In this document: piece after piece, positions 24,522-32,474 of the stretch
Position numbering within the stretch: the stretch's first letter is position 1
Layout of the letters: the number at the start of each line of letters is the position of its first letter
Source of the DNA: Alphaproteobacteria bacterium
GTDB lineage: Bacteria; Pseudomonadota; Alphaproteobacteria; Micavibrionales; UBA2020
Assembly (NCBI GenBank): GCA_028817795.1
Contig: JAPPOU010000155.1
Span: 1 to 37,962 of the forward strand
Direction of reading: 5' to 3'
Length of the DNA: 37,962 nucleotides
Translations under genes and position numbers: made by a program
The notes under the pieces: model-generated
What the model saw: the letters and a program-made list of their open reading frames with translations, nothing else
Told to the model about the DNA's origin: nothing
Database searches by the model: none

Positions 24522-25208
24522 ATGATTTCACCGGAACAAATACGCGGCGCACGCGGGCTCTTGGGCTGGACGCAGCTGGAACTGGCAAAGCAAAGCGGCC
24601 TGTCCAAAACCGTCGTTAACAATATCGAGCGCATGCTGGTTAAACCCCACAGCCGGACACTGGAAACCATCACCCGTACGCTGGAAGAACAGGGAGTGGA
24701 GTTTTTCGGCCAGTATGGCGTGGACCTGAAAAAAGACCTGTTCAAAGTCAGTGTTTATGAAGGACCCGACAGTTTTCCGCGCTACCTGCGCGATGTTGTC
24801 GATACGGTCCGGGGCACCGGACTGGAGCCCCTGCACTTTAACGTGGACGACGCTCTTGTCATCAGGCAAGGCTACCAAAGCGATTACCATCGGTATTTCG
24901 AGGACCTGCGCCGCTATGATATCCGTGAAAAAGTCATGGTGCGTGAAGGCGACACGACACGCTACGCGCCCCACGACACGTCAAGCTATCGCTGGATCCC
25001 CAAGGCGCTTTTCAGCCAGAACGGTTATTCCGTTTACGGTAACACCTACAGCATCTTCATGTTTGGCATCGTGAACCGCGTCATCAACATCCGCAACAGT
25101 CTGGTTGCCGACATCTTCCGCAAACAGTTCAACGCCACCTGGGCACAGGCCAGGCCGCAGCCCAAAACACCCAGCCTCTTTGAAAAATATGCGGAAACTT
25201 CCCTTTAG
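24522..25208 (+). CDS. XRE-family transcriptional regulator with unknown C-terminal domain
   Basis: A 228-aa regulator. Residues 1-60 form a Cro/CI-type HTH (ISPEQIRGARGLLGWTQLEL, AKQSGLSKTVVNNIE, then LEEQGVEFF). The C-terminal ~160 residues (LFKVSVYEGPDSFPRYLRDV, then IREKVMVREGDTTRYAPHDT, YSVYGNTYSIFMFG, ADIFRKQFNATWAQA) recall the effector part of PLD-fold/TrmB-type regulators ending in FxxxW, but I am not sure. ATG 24522 is chosen because the protein then starts at the HTH; a reading from 24453 adds a hydrophobic stretch encoded by the promoter. Likely represses the divergent small gene and itself. Confidence 0.8.
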   Translation: MISPEQIRGARGLLGWTQLELAKQSGLSKTVVNNIERMLVKPHSRTLETITRTLEEQGVEFFGQYGVDLKKDLFKVSVYEGPDSFPRYLRDVVDTVRGTGLEPLHFNVDDALVIRQGYQSDYHRYFEDLRRYDIREKVMVREGDTTRYAPHDTSSYRWIPKALFSQNGYSVYGNTYSIFMFGIVNRVINIRNSLVADIFRKQFNATWAQARPQPKTPSLFEKYAETSL

Positions 25209-25310
25209 GGAGCATCACGACAAATTCAAGAACTCCATGGCCCGCGCATCGAGGCCGAAACAGGCCGCCAGCCCGGCGCAGTAATCGGGGTACATCAATG
25301 CAACGCCCAG
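25209..25310 (-). pseudogene. Possible remnant of a small minus-strand gene
   Basis: On the minus strand an open stretch of about 33 codons ends at a TGA near 25218 and reads KDELGVALMYPDYCAGLAAC then FGLDARAMEFLNLS. It has protein-like composition but is closed upstream by a TGA and has no proper start with a ribosome site. It may be the end of a lost gene, or chance. Confidence 0.2.
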
Positions 25311-25362
25311 TTCGTCCTTGATTACGCCTGTTCTTCACGCATTTACATGCTATATAAACACC

Positions 25363-25983
25363 ATGCGCGACAATGAAGACCTTCCCTACTGGAACGAAAA
25401 ATGGGCCGCACGGCAAGACGCCGTGCCCAATGATTTTGCCCGCCGCTGCGCGGAACATGCGCATGCACATCAGTTAAAAGATATTCTGGACCTTGGGTGC
25501 GGTAACGGGCGGGACAGCGCCTTTTTCACAAGTGAAGGCCTGAACGTCACCGCCGTTGATTTTTCCGGGGAGGGGTTAAAGGCTCTTGCGGAAACAATGC
25601 CCGATATAAAGTGCGTGCAGTCCGATATCCGCGATATCACCTTTCCCCCACAGAGTTTCGACATTGTTTATGCCCACCTGACGCTGCATTACTTTTTTGA
25701 TGATGAGCTGACCGTCATTCTCCAAAACATCAACAACATCCTGAAACCCGGCGGCTGGCTGTTTATGAAGTGCAAATCCACAGACGACCCACACTACGGG
25801 CAGGGCGAAAAACTGGCGGAAAATGTTTACCGCAGCACCCATATACGCCATTTCTTTTCCGTACACTATGCGCGGGAAAAGCTGGCTTCGTTCAAAAATG
25901 TCTCTGTTCAGGCCACAAAAGGCGCTTATCACAACGACCACAGCGCCTTTATCGAAGCCGTTGCGCAGCGCAGCATGGATTAA
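25363..25983 (+). CDS. Class I SAM-dependent methyltransferase
   Basis: A 206-aa methyltransferase of the type-11/TehB-like group. Motif I is ILDLGCGNGRDSAFF (about 40-54), followed by VTAVDFSGEGLKAL (acidic residue at the end of strand 2), IKCVQSDIRDITFP and FDIVYAHLTLHYFF (motif post-I and the YAHLTLHYF turn), then ILKPGGWLFMKCKS. The substrate cannot be inferred. ATG 25363 is used; a reading from 25318 adds residues out of pattern with the family start (PYWNEKWAAR). It stands alone between the regulator and a small membrane-protein gene on the same strand. Confidence 0.9.
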   Translation: MRDNEDLPYWNEKWAARQDAVPNDFARRCAEHAHAHQLKDILDLGCGNGRDSAFFTSEGLNVTAVDFSGEGLKALAETMPDIKCVQSDIRDITFPPQSFDIVYAHLTLHYFFDDELTVILQNINNILKPGGWLFMKCKSTDDPHYGQGEKLAENVYRSTHIRHFFSVHYAREKLASFKNVSVQATKGAYHNDHSAFIEAVAQRSMD

Positions 25984-26022
25984 ACATAGCATCTGACGGG
26001 GTTTTACCCTATACTGCACAAC

Positions 26023-26418
26023 ATGAACGACAAACGCAAAGAACCGCTGCATAAAAAATTCATGCGCAAAAGCCGCAATGCATGGCAGAACATCAAAAAC
26101 GCCTTTAACCGCGTGGCGGGTAAACTGCGCCCCAAACGGCCACAATTCCGGTTTTCATCCAAAACAGCGCGGGCGGTTTTCGTGGAAACGCTACGCGATT
26201 TGCACAAACCCTCTGAAGTTGCAAAGCTGATCGTGGCCGTTATCGTCCCCATCCCCGGATTTTCGCTGACCTATGTCGCCTATCGTATGCACAAGCATCA
26301 CCAGTACCAGCAACAAAAGGGAATGGTGGCGAATGATAATGCGGTAAACCCATCTGCAGAAAAGCTGGCGCATCAACCAAAGCAGGCGAAGAAAAACGCA
26401 GGCCCCAAACCTGCATAA
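26023..26418 (+). CDS. Small basic single-pass membrane protein
   Basis: A 131-aa protein, strongly basic at both ends. The N-terminal part (KEPLHKKFMRKSRNAWQNIK) is amphipathic and positive, one hydrophobic stretch lies at about 69-88 (LIVAVIVPIPGFSLTYVAYRM), and the tail is Lys/Gln/Ala rich. No family recognised. It follows the methyltransferase by 39 nt and converges with the minus-strand gene at 26452. Confidence 0.65.
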   Translation: MNDKRKEPLHKKFMRKSRNAWQNIKNAFNRVAGKLRPKRPQFRFSSKTARAVFVETLRDLHKPSEVAKLIVAVIVPIPGFSLTYVAYRMHKHHQYQQQKGMVANDNAVNPSAEKLAHQPKQAKKNAGPKPA

Positions 26419-26451
26419 AATCAAAATCGTTCCAAATATAATAGAGCGCCA

Positions 26452-27276
26452 TCACGCCAACGGCAAATCCTGCTCCGCCTTCGTCGCGCGGTCGTGGTCT
26501 TTCACAATACGGTCCAGTGACGGGTGAACGCGCTGCTCACCCAATGTCTGCACATACCGGCACACGGCATAGCCCGCGCTTTTTTCATCATATTCACGCA
26601 GCCAGTCTTTAAATGCCCGCTCCTCTGTCGCATCTTCGCGCGGAAAGCCGCAGGGCATGCGCTTCATATCCACCCGCCACGGCTTGGGGCTTAAGCGGGC
26701 GCGGTAGCAATCCTGCACACGGCAGAGCTTGACGTATAGATCATCCGACCCCAGTTCTTTAAGCCAGCTGAGCGTATTGTCATCCACCTTGTGCGGCGTA
26801 TGGGTGATAAGATAGCGCATACCCGCCGCCGTGCGGTACACACGCGCCGCTGCGCCGGGGTGGCGCTGCAGCCATGCCTCCAGTTTTTTCAGGTAAGCTT
26901 TCTCGCCCTTGCCAAACAGGTTTGCAAAAAAACCGTTCCCCATGGGCAGGTCAACATCCACAAACACAGCTTCTGCCGCGTTCAGGACCAAAGCGCCATA
27001 GCGGTTACGCGTGATACCGGCTTTTTCATCAGCCTCACCAATCATTTCTTCGGGCAAGCCGCGCAGGCTATAGGCGTAGTCCGCGCCGCGATGCTTGATG
27101 CCCTTGACGTCAAGCGATGCAATCCTGCGCACCAGTTCCTTTACATCCTGTTTTGCAGCATCCTGCGCGGCCTGTTCGTTATCATTCGAACCACCCCACC
27201 GGCTGACTTTCAATTTCATGCCAGTCGCATCCTGCGCCGTATCCTCGGCGCGTGCCCAATAACGGTATAATCTCAT
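26452..27276 (-). CDS. Uncharacterised conserved-looking protein downstream of fliX
   Basis: A 274-aa soluble protein. It begins MRLYRYWARAEDTAQDATG and has a central acidic strand VFVDVDLPMGNGFFANL, followed by RVYRTAAGMRYLITHTPH and LCRVQDCYRARLSPKPWRVD. The DVD strand followed by a YRT-x-x-G-x-R strand loosely recalls nucleotide-polymerising folds such as primase-polymerases, but I cannot support that beyond pattern. A very strong GGGGGAGGGGGAG ribosome site precedes ATG 27276. It lies 25 nt after fliX on the same strand and is probably co-transcribed. Function unknown. Confidence 0.75.
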   Translation of the reverse strand: MRLYRYWARAEDTAQDATGMKLKVSRWGGSNDNEQAAQDAAKQDVKELVRRIASLDVKGIKHRGADYAYSLRGLPEEMIGEADEKAGITRNRYGALVLNAAEAVFVDVDLPMGNGFFANLFGKGEKAYLKKLEAWLQRHPGAAARVYRTAAGMRYLITHTPHKVDDNTLSWLKELGSDDLYVKLCRVQDCYRARLSPKPWRVDMKRMPCGFPREDATEERAFKDWLREYDEKSAGYAVCRYVQTLGEQRVHPSLDRIVKDHDRATKAEQDLPLA

Positions 27277-27301
27277 GGCTCCCCCTCCCCCGTTTATCGC
27301 T

Positions 27302-27715
27302 TCACGATCTATCGTATTTCGCCAGCTCCACCTGCGCCCTTAAGTCAATTTCATCAAGGATTTCGCCCAATGCCGGATCCATCACCGTGGCCCGGTGGCC
27401 GCTGACCATCTGCGAGAGCTGCTGCAGCGTTGATTTCGGGATACCACCCGTTAAAAGCCCCATGCGGATTTGTTCAAGCTTTTTCAGTATTTCAGCCGCC
27501 CGCTGGCGGGACTGGCCGCTGCCGCCCTCGTCTTCTTGCAACGACAGCAGTGCATCGACCTGATTAATGCCGGTCACGCCCGTCACCGGCTTGCCACCCG
27601 CTGTTTCCGGGGTATCTTTAGTCACCATGCCGCCGAAGTCGCTACCGGACTTCTTTTTGTCCGTCTTTTTCGGACCTTGCGTCGATGATGTTTTGCCGGG
27701 GCCTTCTATTCTCAT
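27302..27715 (-). CDS. fliX: Flagellar assembly regulator FliX
   Basis: A 137-aa protein of the FliX family, which in Caulobacter couples basal-body assembly to sigma-54 transcription through FlbD. Family-like features are the start MRIEGPGKTSSTQGPKK, a disordered middle, GINQVDALLSLQEDE, RAAEILKKLEQIRMGLLTGG and the C-terminal LGEILDEIDLRAQVELAKYD. ATG 27715 is used; the open frame continues to 27823 but would cover the intergenic promoter region. The gene is divergent from flgI and its sigma-54 promoter. No sigma-54 site was found for fliX itself. Confidence 0.88.
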   Translation of the reverse strand: MRIEGPGKTSSTQGPKKTDKKKSGSDFGGMVTKDTPETAGGKPVTGVTGINQVDALLSLQEDEGGSGQSRQRAAEILKKLEQIRMGLLTGGIPKSTLQQLSQMVSGHRATVMDPALGEILDEIDLRAQVELAKYDRS

Positions 27716-27815
27716 GCCCACATTATAATAGGCATTCTTGCATAAAACCAATCGGCAAATTTTGCCGGGTGACGGCAGGCGGCCATTTCTAACGCCTTGG
27801 TTTCCAATATAAAAG

Positions 27816-27834
27816 TTTGGCACGGTTCTGGCAT
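27816..27834 (+). promoter_or_regulatory. Sigma-54 promoter of flgI
   Basis: TTTGGCACGGTTCTGGCAT has GG at 27819-27820 and GC at 27831-27832, exactly ten bases apart. The -24 element TGGCACG is perfect; the -12 element is TGGC rather than TTGC. Transcription would start near 27843, 30 nt before the flgI ATG. Confidence 0.8.
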
Positions 27835-27872
27835 CGTTATCACCGGGACACTACGGGATCAAGGGATTGAAT

Positions 27873-29054
27873 ATGAGAAACGCCATGAAAAAGACATTGA
27901 AAACATTGATGATAGCGGCACTGGCCCTCGGCTTTACCGCCGCAGCGGAAGCCGCGCCACAGAAAAAAGTGCAGCCCAGCATATCGCAAACCTTAAGCGC
28001 GCTGGGCGGACCTGTCAGAATTAAAGATATTGTCGATATCGAGGGCGTGCGCGACAACATGCTGATCGGCTATGGCCTTGTCGTCGGCCTGAACGGCACG
28101 GGCGATACACTGAACAACTCGCCTTTTACCGAACAAAGTATCATCGGTATGCTCGACCGCCTTGGCGTCAACGTGCGCGAAAGCGGCCTCAACACCAAAA
28201 ACATTGCCGCCGTCATGGTCACAGGCACGCTGCCCCCCTTTACCAACCAGGGCGCACGTATTGACGTTTCCATTTCCGCGATGGGCGATTCCAAAAGTTT
28301 GCAGGGCGGCACGCTGCTGGTCACGCCGCTTTTGGGCGCAGATGGACAGGTTTATGCGGTGGCGCAAGGTCCTGTGTCCGTGTCCGGCTTTACAGCGTCC
28401 GGCGATGCGGGGTCCGTCACGCAAAATATACCGACAGCTGGCCGTATTGCTTCGGGCGCGATTGTCGAGCGTGAAATTGCCTTTAGCCTTGAAGACATGA
28501 ACTCCACACGCCTTGCATTGCGCAACCCTGATTTTACAACGGCGCGGCGTATTGCAGGCGCGATCAATGCCTACATGGAATACCCTGCCGCGCATGCGCA
28601 AAATTCATCCTCTGTCGCCATCAAGGTGCCGCCAACCTATCGCGGCGGTATCGTCAATATGCTGACGGATATCGAACAACTGCGCATTTTGCCTGACCAC
28701 CCGGCAAAAGTCGTGATTGATGAACGCTCCGGCGTGATCGTCATGGGTAGCGAGGTGCGTATTTCCACCGTAGCGCTGGCACAGGGCAACCTGACCATCC
28801 GCATCACCGAAACACCGCAGGTATCACAGCCGCAGGCCTTTGCACAACAAGGCCAGACGGTCGTCGTGCCTCGCACGGATATTCAGGTGGATGACGCCAG
28901 CGGCAAGAAAATCGCCGTCCTCAATTCGGGCGTCACATTGCAAGAACTGGTCGAAAGCCTGAACGCACTGGGCGTCGGACCACGCGATATCATCACCATA
29001 TTGCAATCCATCAAAGCTGCCGGCGCACTGCAGGCCGAGATCGAGGTGATGTAA
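27873..29054 (+). CDS. flgI: Flagellar P-ring protein FlgI
   Basis: A 393-aa periplasmic P-ring subunit around the flagellar rod. It has a Sec signal peptide (LKTLMIAALALGFTAAAEAA) and the family blocks VRIKDIVDIEGVRDNMLIGY, GLVVGLNGTGDT, KNIAAVMVTGTLPPFTNQGA, TLLVTPLLGADGQVYAVAQG, RIASGAIVERE, VVIDERSGVIVMG and the end LVESLNALGVGPRDIITILQ then SIKAAGALQAEIEVM. ATG 27873 follows AAGGG at a good distance; a TTG at 27867 overlaps that site. First gene of a sigma-54 operon with flgJ and a FlgN-like gene; its stop overlaps the next start by one base. Confidence 0.97.
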   Translation: MRNAMKKTLKTLMIAALALGFTAAAEAAPQKKVQPSISQTLSALGGPVRIKDIVDIEGVRDNMLIGYGLVVGLNGTGDTLNNSPFTEQSIIGMLDRLGVNVRESGLNTKNIAAVMVTGTLPPFTNQGARIDVSISAMGDSKSLQGGTLLVTPLLGADGQVYAVAQGPVSVSGFTASGDAGSVTQNIPTAGRIASGAIVEREIAFSLEDMNSTRLALRNPDFTTARRIAGAINAYMEYPAAHAQNSSSVAIKVPPTYRGGIVNMLTDIEQLRILPDHPAKVVIDERSGVIVMGSEVRISTVALAQGNLTIRITETPQVSQPQAFAQQGQTVVVPRTDIQVDDASGKKIAVLNSGVTLQELVESLNALGVGPRDIITILQSIKAAGALQAEIEVM

Positions 29055-29362
29055 TGGACGCACTTTCAAACATCACCGCCGCAAGCCAGCCGCAGATACA
29101 GAACAATGTGCAAAACAGGGCACAGATTGAAAAAGCCGCCAAGGACTTTGAAGCCATGTTCCTATCGGAAATGGTTTCGCATATGTTCAGCGGCCTTGAA
29201 ACAGACCCGATGTTCGGCGGCGGTAAAGGCGAGGAAATTTTCCGCAGCATGATGGTGCAAGAATACGGCAAGATGATCGCCGACGGCCCTGGCATCGGCG
29301 TTTCGGACCAGATCATGAAAGCCATGATTGACATGCAATCCGTACAGGGAGGGCAAAAATGA
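29054..29362 (+). CDS. flgJ: Rod-binding protein (FlgJ N-terminal type)
   Basis: A 102-aa rod-binding domain protein: AAKDFEAMFLSEMVSHMFSG, then FGGGKGEEIFRSMMVQEYGK and GIGVSDQIMKAMIDM. It matches the N-terminal rod-capping domain of FlgJ; the muramidase domain of enterobacterial FlgJ is absent, as is usual in alphaproteobacteria (where the gene is also called cheL). The start shares one base with the flgI stop, and its own stop overlaps the next gene by four bases, so the three genes are co-translated. Confidence 0.92.
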   Translation: MDALSNITAASQPQIQNNVQNRAQIEKAAKDFEAMFLSEMVSHMFSGLETDPMFGGGKGEEIFRSMMVQEYGKMIADGPGIGVSDQIMKAMIDMQSVQGGQK

Positions 29363-29817
29363 CGGAAACAACACGCAAAAACACGCTTTCGGAAGATGTT
29401 GCGCATTATCTTTCCATCTGCACGGCTTTTGATGCGCTTTTGGAAAAGGAAACAGCCGCGCTACACGCTGTCGATTTCGAGGCCGTTGACGCGCTGCAGA
29501 ACGAAAAGCGACATCTGGCCAAGGATTACAACCATATCGTTACCACGCTGGCGCAGCGCAAGGATGAATTCGCGCGCCTGCCCGAACAACAGCGTACAAA
29601 GATTATTACGACACGCACAGCCTTTACCCGTGCGCTTGATGCCAATATGCGCGCGCTCACCGCAGCACAAGACGGCGCAAAGCGCGTGGTTGATCGTATT
29701 TTAGATGCGGCGCGTTCTGCAGTAACGCAGGAAACGCACACGCATTATTCAAGCACCGGAAAAACACAAGCTTATAAAACAGCATCCATGTCATTAAGCG
29801 TGGACCAAAGTTTATAA
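29359..29817 (+). CDS. FlgN-like flagellar export chaperone
   Basis: A 152-aa, largely helical protein in third place of the flgI-flgJ operon (ATGA overlap with flgJ). A long helical pair is visible (AFDALLEKETAALHAVDFEA, then QNEKRHLAKDYNHIVTTLAQ and AFTRALDANMRALTAAQDGA), as in FlgN proteins, which chaperone hook-associated proteins to the export gate. The C-terminus (YSSTGKTQAYKTASMSLSVD) is similar to the tails of such proteins. Family assignment rests on helical pattern and position. Confidence 0.7.
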   Translation: MTETTRKNTLSEDVAHYLSICTAFDALLEKETAALHAVDFEAVDALQNEKRHLAKDYNHIVTTLAQRKDEFARLPEQQRTKIITTRTAFTRALDANMRALTAAQDGAKRVVDRILDAARSAVTQETHTHYSSTGKTQAYKTASMSLSVDQSL

Positions 29818-29841
29818 GCACCGGTGCTAACAAGAAAGAAA

Positions 29842-29868
29842 GGCGGCTGCACCGCGCAGCCCGCTTTT
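29842..29868 (+). terminator. Terminator after the flgI-flgJ operon
   Basis: GCGGCTGC (29843-29850) pairs with GCAGC and CGC up to 29863 across a one-base bulge and an ACCGC loop, followed by TTTT. It lies 25 nt after the last gene of the operon and before the next sigma-54 promoter. Confidence 0.65.
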
Positions 29869-29915
29869 GCATGCGCGTGCACAACACCGCAAAAAACTTT
29901 TCTCACCAAAACAAA

Positions 29916-29933
29916 CTGGCACGCCACATGCAT
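29916..29933 (+). promoter_or_regulatory. Sigma-54 promoter of fliK
   Basis: CTGGCACGCCACATGCAT carries GG at 29918-29919 and GC at 29930-29931, ten bases apart. The -24 box TGGCACG is perfect; the -12 box is ATGC. The start of transcription would be near 29943. Confidence 0.8.
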
Positions 29934-29965
29934 AGATACCTGTGGATAATTACGCGAGGTTCATT

Positions 29966-31702
29966 GTGAACATGCTGATAAACATACCACTGATAAACAC
30001 CGCCGGGGCTGGCGGGCTTGCGCCGCAAGCCGCTAACGGCGCGGGTTTTGGTGATGTTTTCGGCCTGCTGAACCAGATATTCGGACAGATCGCGCCGCCC
30101 GACGGGGCCACGCCAGATATCACGCAGTTAGAGGAAAAAATTTCCGCGCTGCTGCAAAAGCTGCCGGAGGAGAAAAAACAACAGCTCCCCGCGCTCTTGA
30201 ATTTGCTGCAACCGGATACGGCACAAACCGAAAACCTGACTCCGGAAACAGCGCTCAAGAAAATTGTCGCGCTGTTCGAAGCCGCGCCCGCCAAAGACGG
30301 CACGCCGCAAATCATCCGCCCCAGCCTGATCCGTGATCTGGTCACGACAGCGGCTCCCGTCATTCAAAGCACACAGGAAACTACACCACATACCACACAG
30401 GCTGTAAAACTACTGAACGCACTGGAACAATTCGCAAAAGAGACACTGCATAGCACCTCTGGAGATACAGAAAACACAGTGCCAAAGGCGGAGGAAACCC
30501 CCGCCCCATCCGCAACAGAAAACAGCCTCACACCTGAAACGCAAGCTTCCGCGCCGGGGCCAGACGTTCAGTTGGCAGAAATTATCATTGACGTTCTGGC
30601 TGCACACGCTGAAAGCGATGTCGCACCCGGCATTATCCTTAACGACATCCGCGATCACGTTGCCGCCCTTGGAATCACACCCGCAACGCTGCAAAAACAA
30701 AATGTAAACATTGACAGCACAGCAGAGACTGTAAATACAACAAGCACGCCGGAAAAGTCCGCGCACAAAAACCTTATATCATTGCTTAACCGCCTGCAGA
30801 ACACAGCACAACCGCAACAAGCTCAGGCGCAAGCAGATATTCCTGAGACCACGCAGCAACATATACCGCAGGTCGTAAACCCCGCCGCCGCGCCGGACAT
30901 TGCGACAGACGAAAACGTCATGACCTTTGCCTCACGCACCGCGCCAACGCCGCAAGTATCTCAAAAAACAGAGCAAAAACCATCCACCTCACCAAAAACG
31001 ACACTGGAATTAGCAGCGCCACCCCCGCAAAACACGGCAGAGGCCAAAGCACAACCCGCACAAAGCACTGCGCCAAAACTGCCTGCGCATCTGTCATTCA
31101 TTAACATGATGGGCGAAAACATATTGCCTGACGCCACGCTGGAACATGCAGAAGGCCGCCCCTTCCAACTGCAAGCAGACCTCCCCGATGTTCAGACCTT
31201 TGAAGCCTCGGCAAAAAGCTTGCAGTTCGTACAAACAACAGGCAGCCGCGCTGCACACAGCCCCACGCTACACATGATTAGCCTGCAATTGCAAAAGAAC
31301 GCGCAGAATAAAGTCGACCACATGACGCTGCAACTTGAACCGGCTGATCTGGGCCGTCTGGAAATTGAAATGACATTTGGCAAGGACGGCAGTTTGAAAG
31401 CGCATTTGACAGCAGACAAGGCCGATACCTTTGCCATGCTGCAACGCGACGCCGGTCACCTGCACCGCATATTGGAAGAAGCGGGTTTTGATCTGGACGA
31501 CAGCGCGCTCAGCTTTGACTTGCGCCAAGATAACCCGCAACAGCAACAAAGCGCGCATAACGACAGCCAAAACACATATGGCGACGCGCAAGGTTTTGAC
31601 AACGTACTAAACGGTGACAGCGACATGGCCGCACAAGCCGCTGCCGCCACCACGCATATGACAGGATACATCACGCCCACAGGCGTCAACATCATGGTTT
31701 AA
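29966..31702 (+). CDS. fliK: Flagellar hook-length control protein FliK
   Basis: A 578-aa exported molecular ruler. The long N-terminal and middle part (to about 430) is Ala/Gln/Thr/Pro rich and low in order, as is usual for FliK. The conserved C-terminal Flg_hook domain (about 430-515) shows MTLQLEPADLGRLEIEMTFG, KDGSLKAHLTADKADTFAML and RDAGHLHRILEEAGFDLDD. The start is probably GTG 29966, six bases after GAGG; ATG 29972 is the alternative. A GTG at 29942 lies at the predicted transcription start of the sigma-54 promoter and cannot be used from it. flgD follows 34 nt downstream. Confidence 0.9.
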   Translation: MNMLINIPLINTAGAGGLAPQAANGAGFGDVFGLLNQIFGQIAPPDGATPDITQLEEKISALLQKLPEEKKQQLPALLNLLQPDTAQTENLTPETALKKIVALFEAAPAKDGTPQIIRPSLIRDLVTTAAPVIQSTQETTPHTTQAVKLLNALEQFAKETLHSTSGDTENTVPKAEETPAPSATENSLTPETQASAPGPDVQLAEIIIDVLAAHAESDVAPGIILNDIRDHVAALGITPATLQKQNVNIDSTAETVNTTSTPEKSAHKNLISLLNRLQNTAQPQQAQAQADIPETTQQHIPQVVNPAAAPDIATDENVMTFASRTAPTPQVSQKTEQKPSTSPKTTLELAAPPPQNTAEAKAQPAQSTAPKLPAHLSFINMMGENILPDATLEHAEGRPFQLQADLPDVQTFEASAKSLQFVQTTGSRAAHSPTLHMISLQLQKNAQNKVDHMTLQLEPADLGRLEIEMTFGKDGSLKAHLTADKADTFAMLQRDAGHLHRILEEAGFDLDDSALSFDLRQDNPQQQQSAHNDSQNTYGDAQGFDNVLNGDSDMAAQAAAATTHMTGYITPTGVNIMV

Positions 31703-31736
31703 CAAAAAGAAAGACAAGGGTTGAAGGAGAAAGATA

Positions 31737-32402
31737 ATGGAAATTAACAGCGCAACAGCAGTACAGTCCGCCGCAGACGTATCCAGCCAAAAGCTAAATC
31801 AGGATTTTGATCAGTTTCTGCGGCTTTTGACAACGCAGCTTCAAAACCAGGACCCGCTGAACCCTATGGATTCGCACGAATTCACAAACCAGCTTGTCCA
31901 GTTCTCCGGCGTGGAGCAGGCAATCAAAACGAACAAAAACCTTGAAAACCTTTTATCGCTGCAAACGCTGAACATGACGGCGCTGGGCGTGTCCTTCATC
32001 GGCAAAAATGTCGAGGTGCAAGGCAACAATTTCCTGGCGGACGGACAAGGCAACTATAACCTTGGCTACCAACTGCCACAAACCGCGAACGCAGGCACCA
32101 TTACTATTCTGGATTCTAGCGGGCAACTTGTGTACTCGCGTGACGCGGAATTGTCTGCAGGCAAGCACGACTTTACATGGAACGGCCTTGACAACAGCGG
32201 CGTTCCCGTACCGCCCGGTAGCTATGAACTGCGCGTCAGCGCGCTGACAGAGGAAAACGTATCACTGAACCCCACAACATATGTACCGGGCTACGTGAAC
32301 GGACTTGAGTCAGATCAGAACGGTAACCTCTTGCTCAGCGTCGACGGGCAAAGCATACCCATCACAGGCGTCAGCAAAATTTCGGAGGCGCCTTCAAGTT
32401 AA
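31737..32402 (+). CDS. flgD: Flagellar hook capping/assembly protein FlgD
   Basis: A 221-aa hook scaffold. The N-terminal FlgD signature FDQFLRLLTTQLQNQDPLNP then MDSHEFTNQLVQFSGVEQAI is complete. The C-terminal FlgD Tudor-like/Ig-like part follows (VSFIGKNVEVQGNNF, GTITILDSSGQLVYSRDAEL, HDFTWNGLDNSGVPVPPGSY). A strong AAGGAG lies before ATG 31737. It appears to be transcribed from the fliK promoter; the flgE promoter begins at its stop codon. Confidence 0.96.
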   Translation: MEINSATAVQSAADVSSQKLNQDFDQFLRLLTTQLQNQDPLNPMDSHEFTNQLVQFSGVEQAIKTNKNLENLLSLQTLNMTALGVSFIGKNVEVQGNNFLADGQGNYNLGYQLPQTANAGTITILDSSGQLVYSRDAELSAGKHDFTWNGLDNSGVPVPPGSYELRVSALTEENVSLNPTTYVPGYVNGLESDQNGNLLLSVDGQSIPITGVSKISEAPSS

Positions 32403-32403
32403 T

Positions 32404-32421
32404 CTGGCACGGTAATTGCAA
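32404..32421 (+). promoter_or_regulatory. Sigma-54 promoter of flgE
   Basis: CTGGCACGGTAATTGCAA is a full consensus match: TGGCACG, four bases, TTGCA, with GG (32406-32407) and GC (32418-32419) ten bases apart. Transcription would start near 32430, leaving a 45-nt leader before the flgE ATG. Confidence 0.93.
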
Positions 32422-32474
32422 AGTTACCTGCAGAAAGTTTTGGACCGCACACAACACAAAAAAGGGAGTTTACT

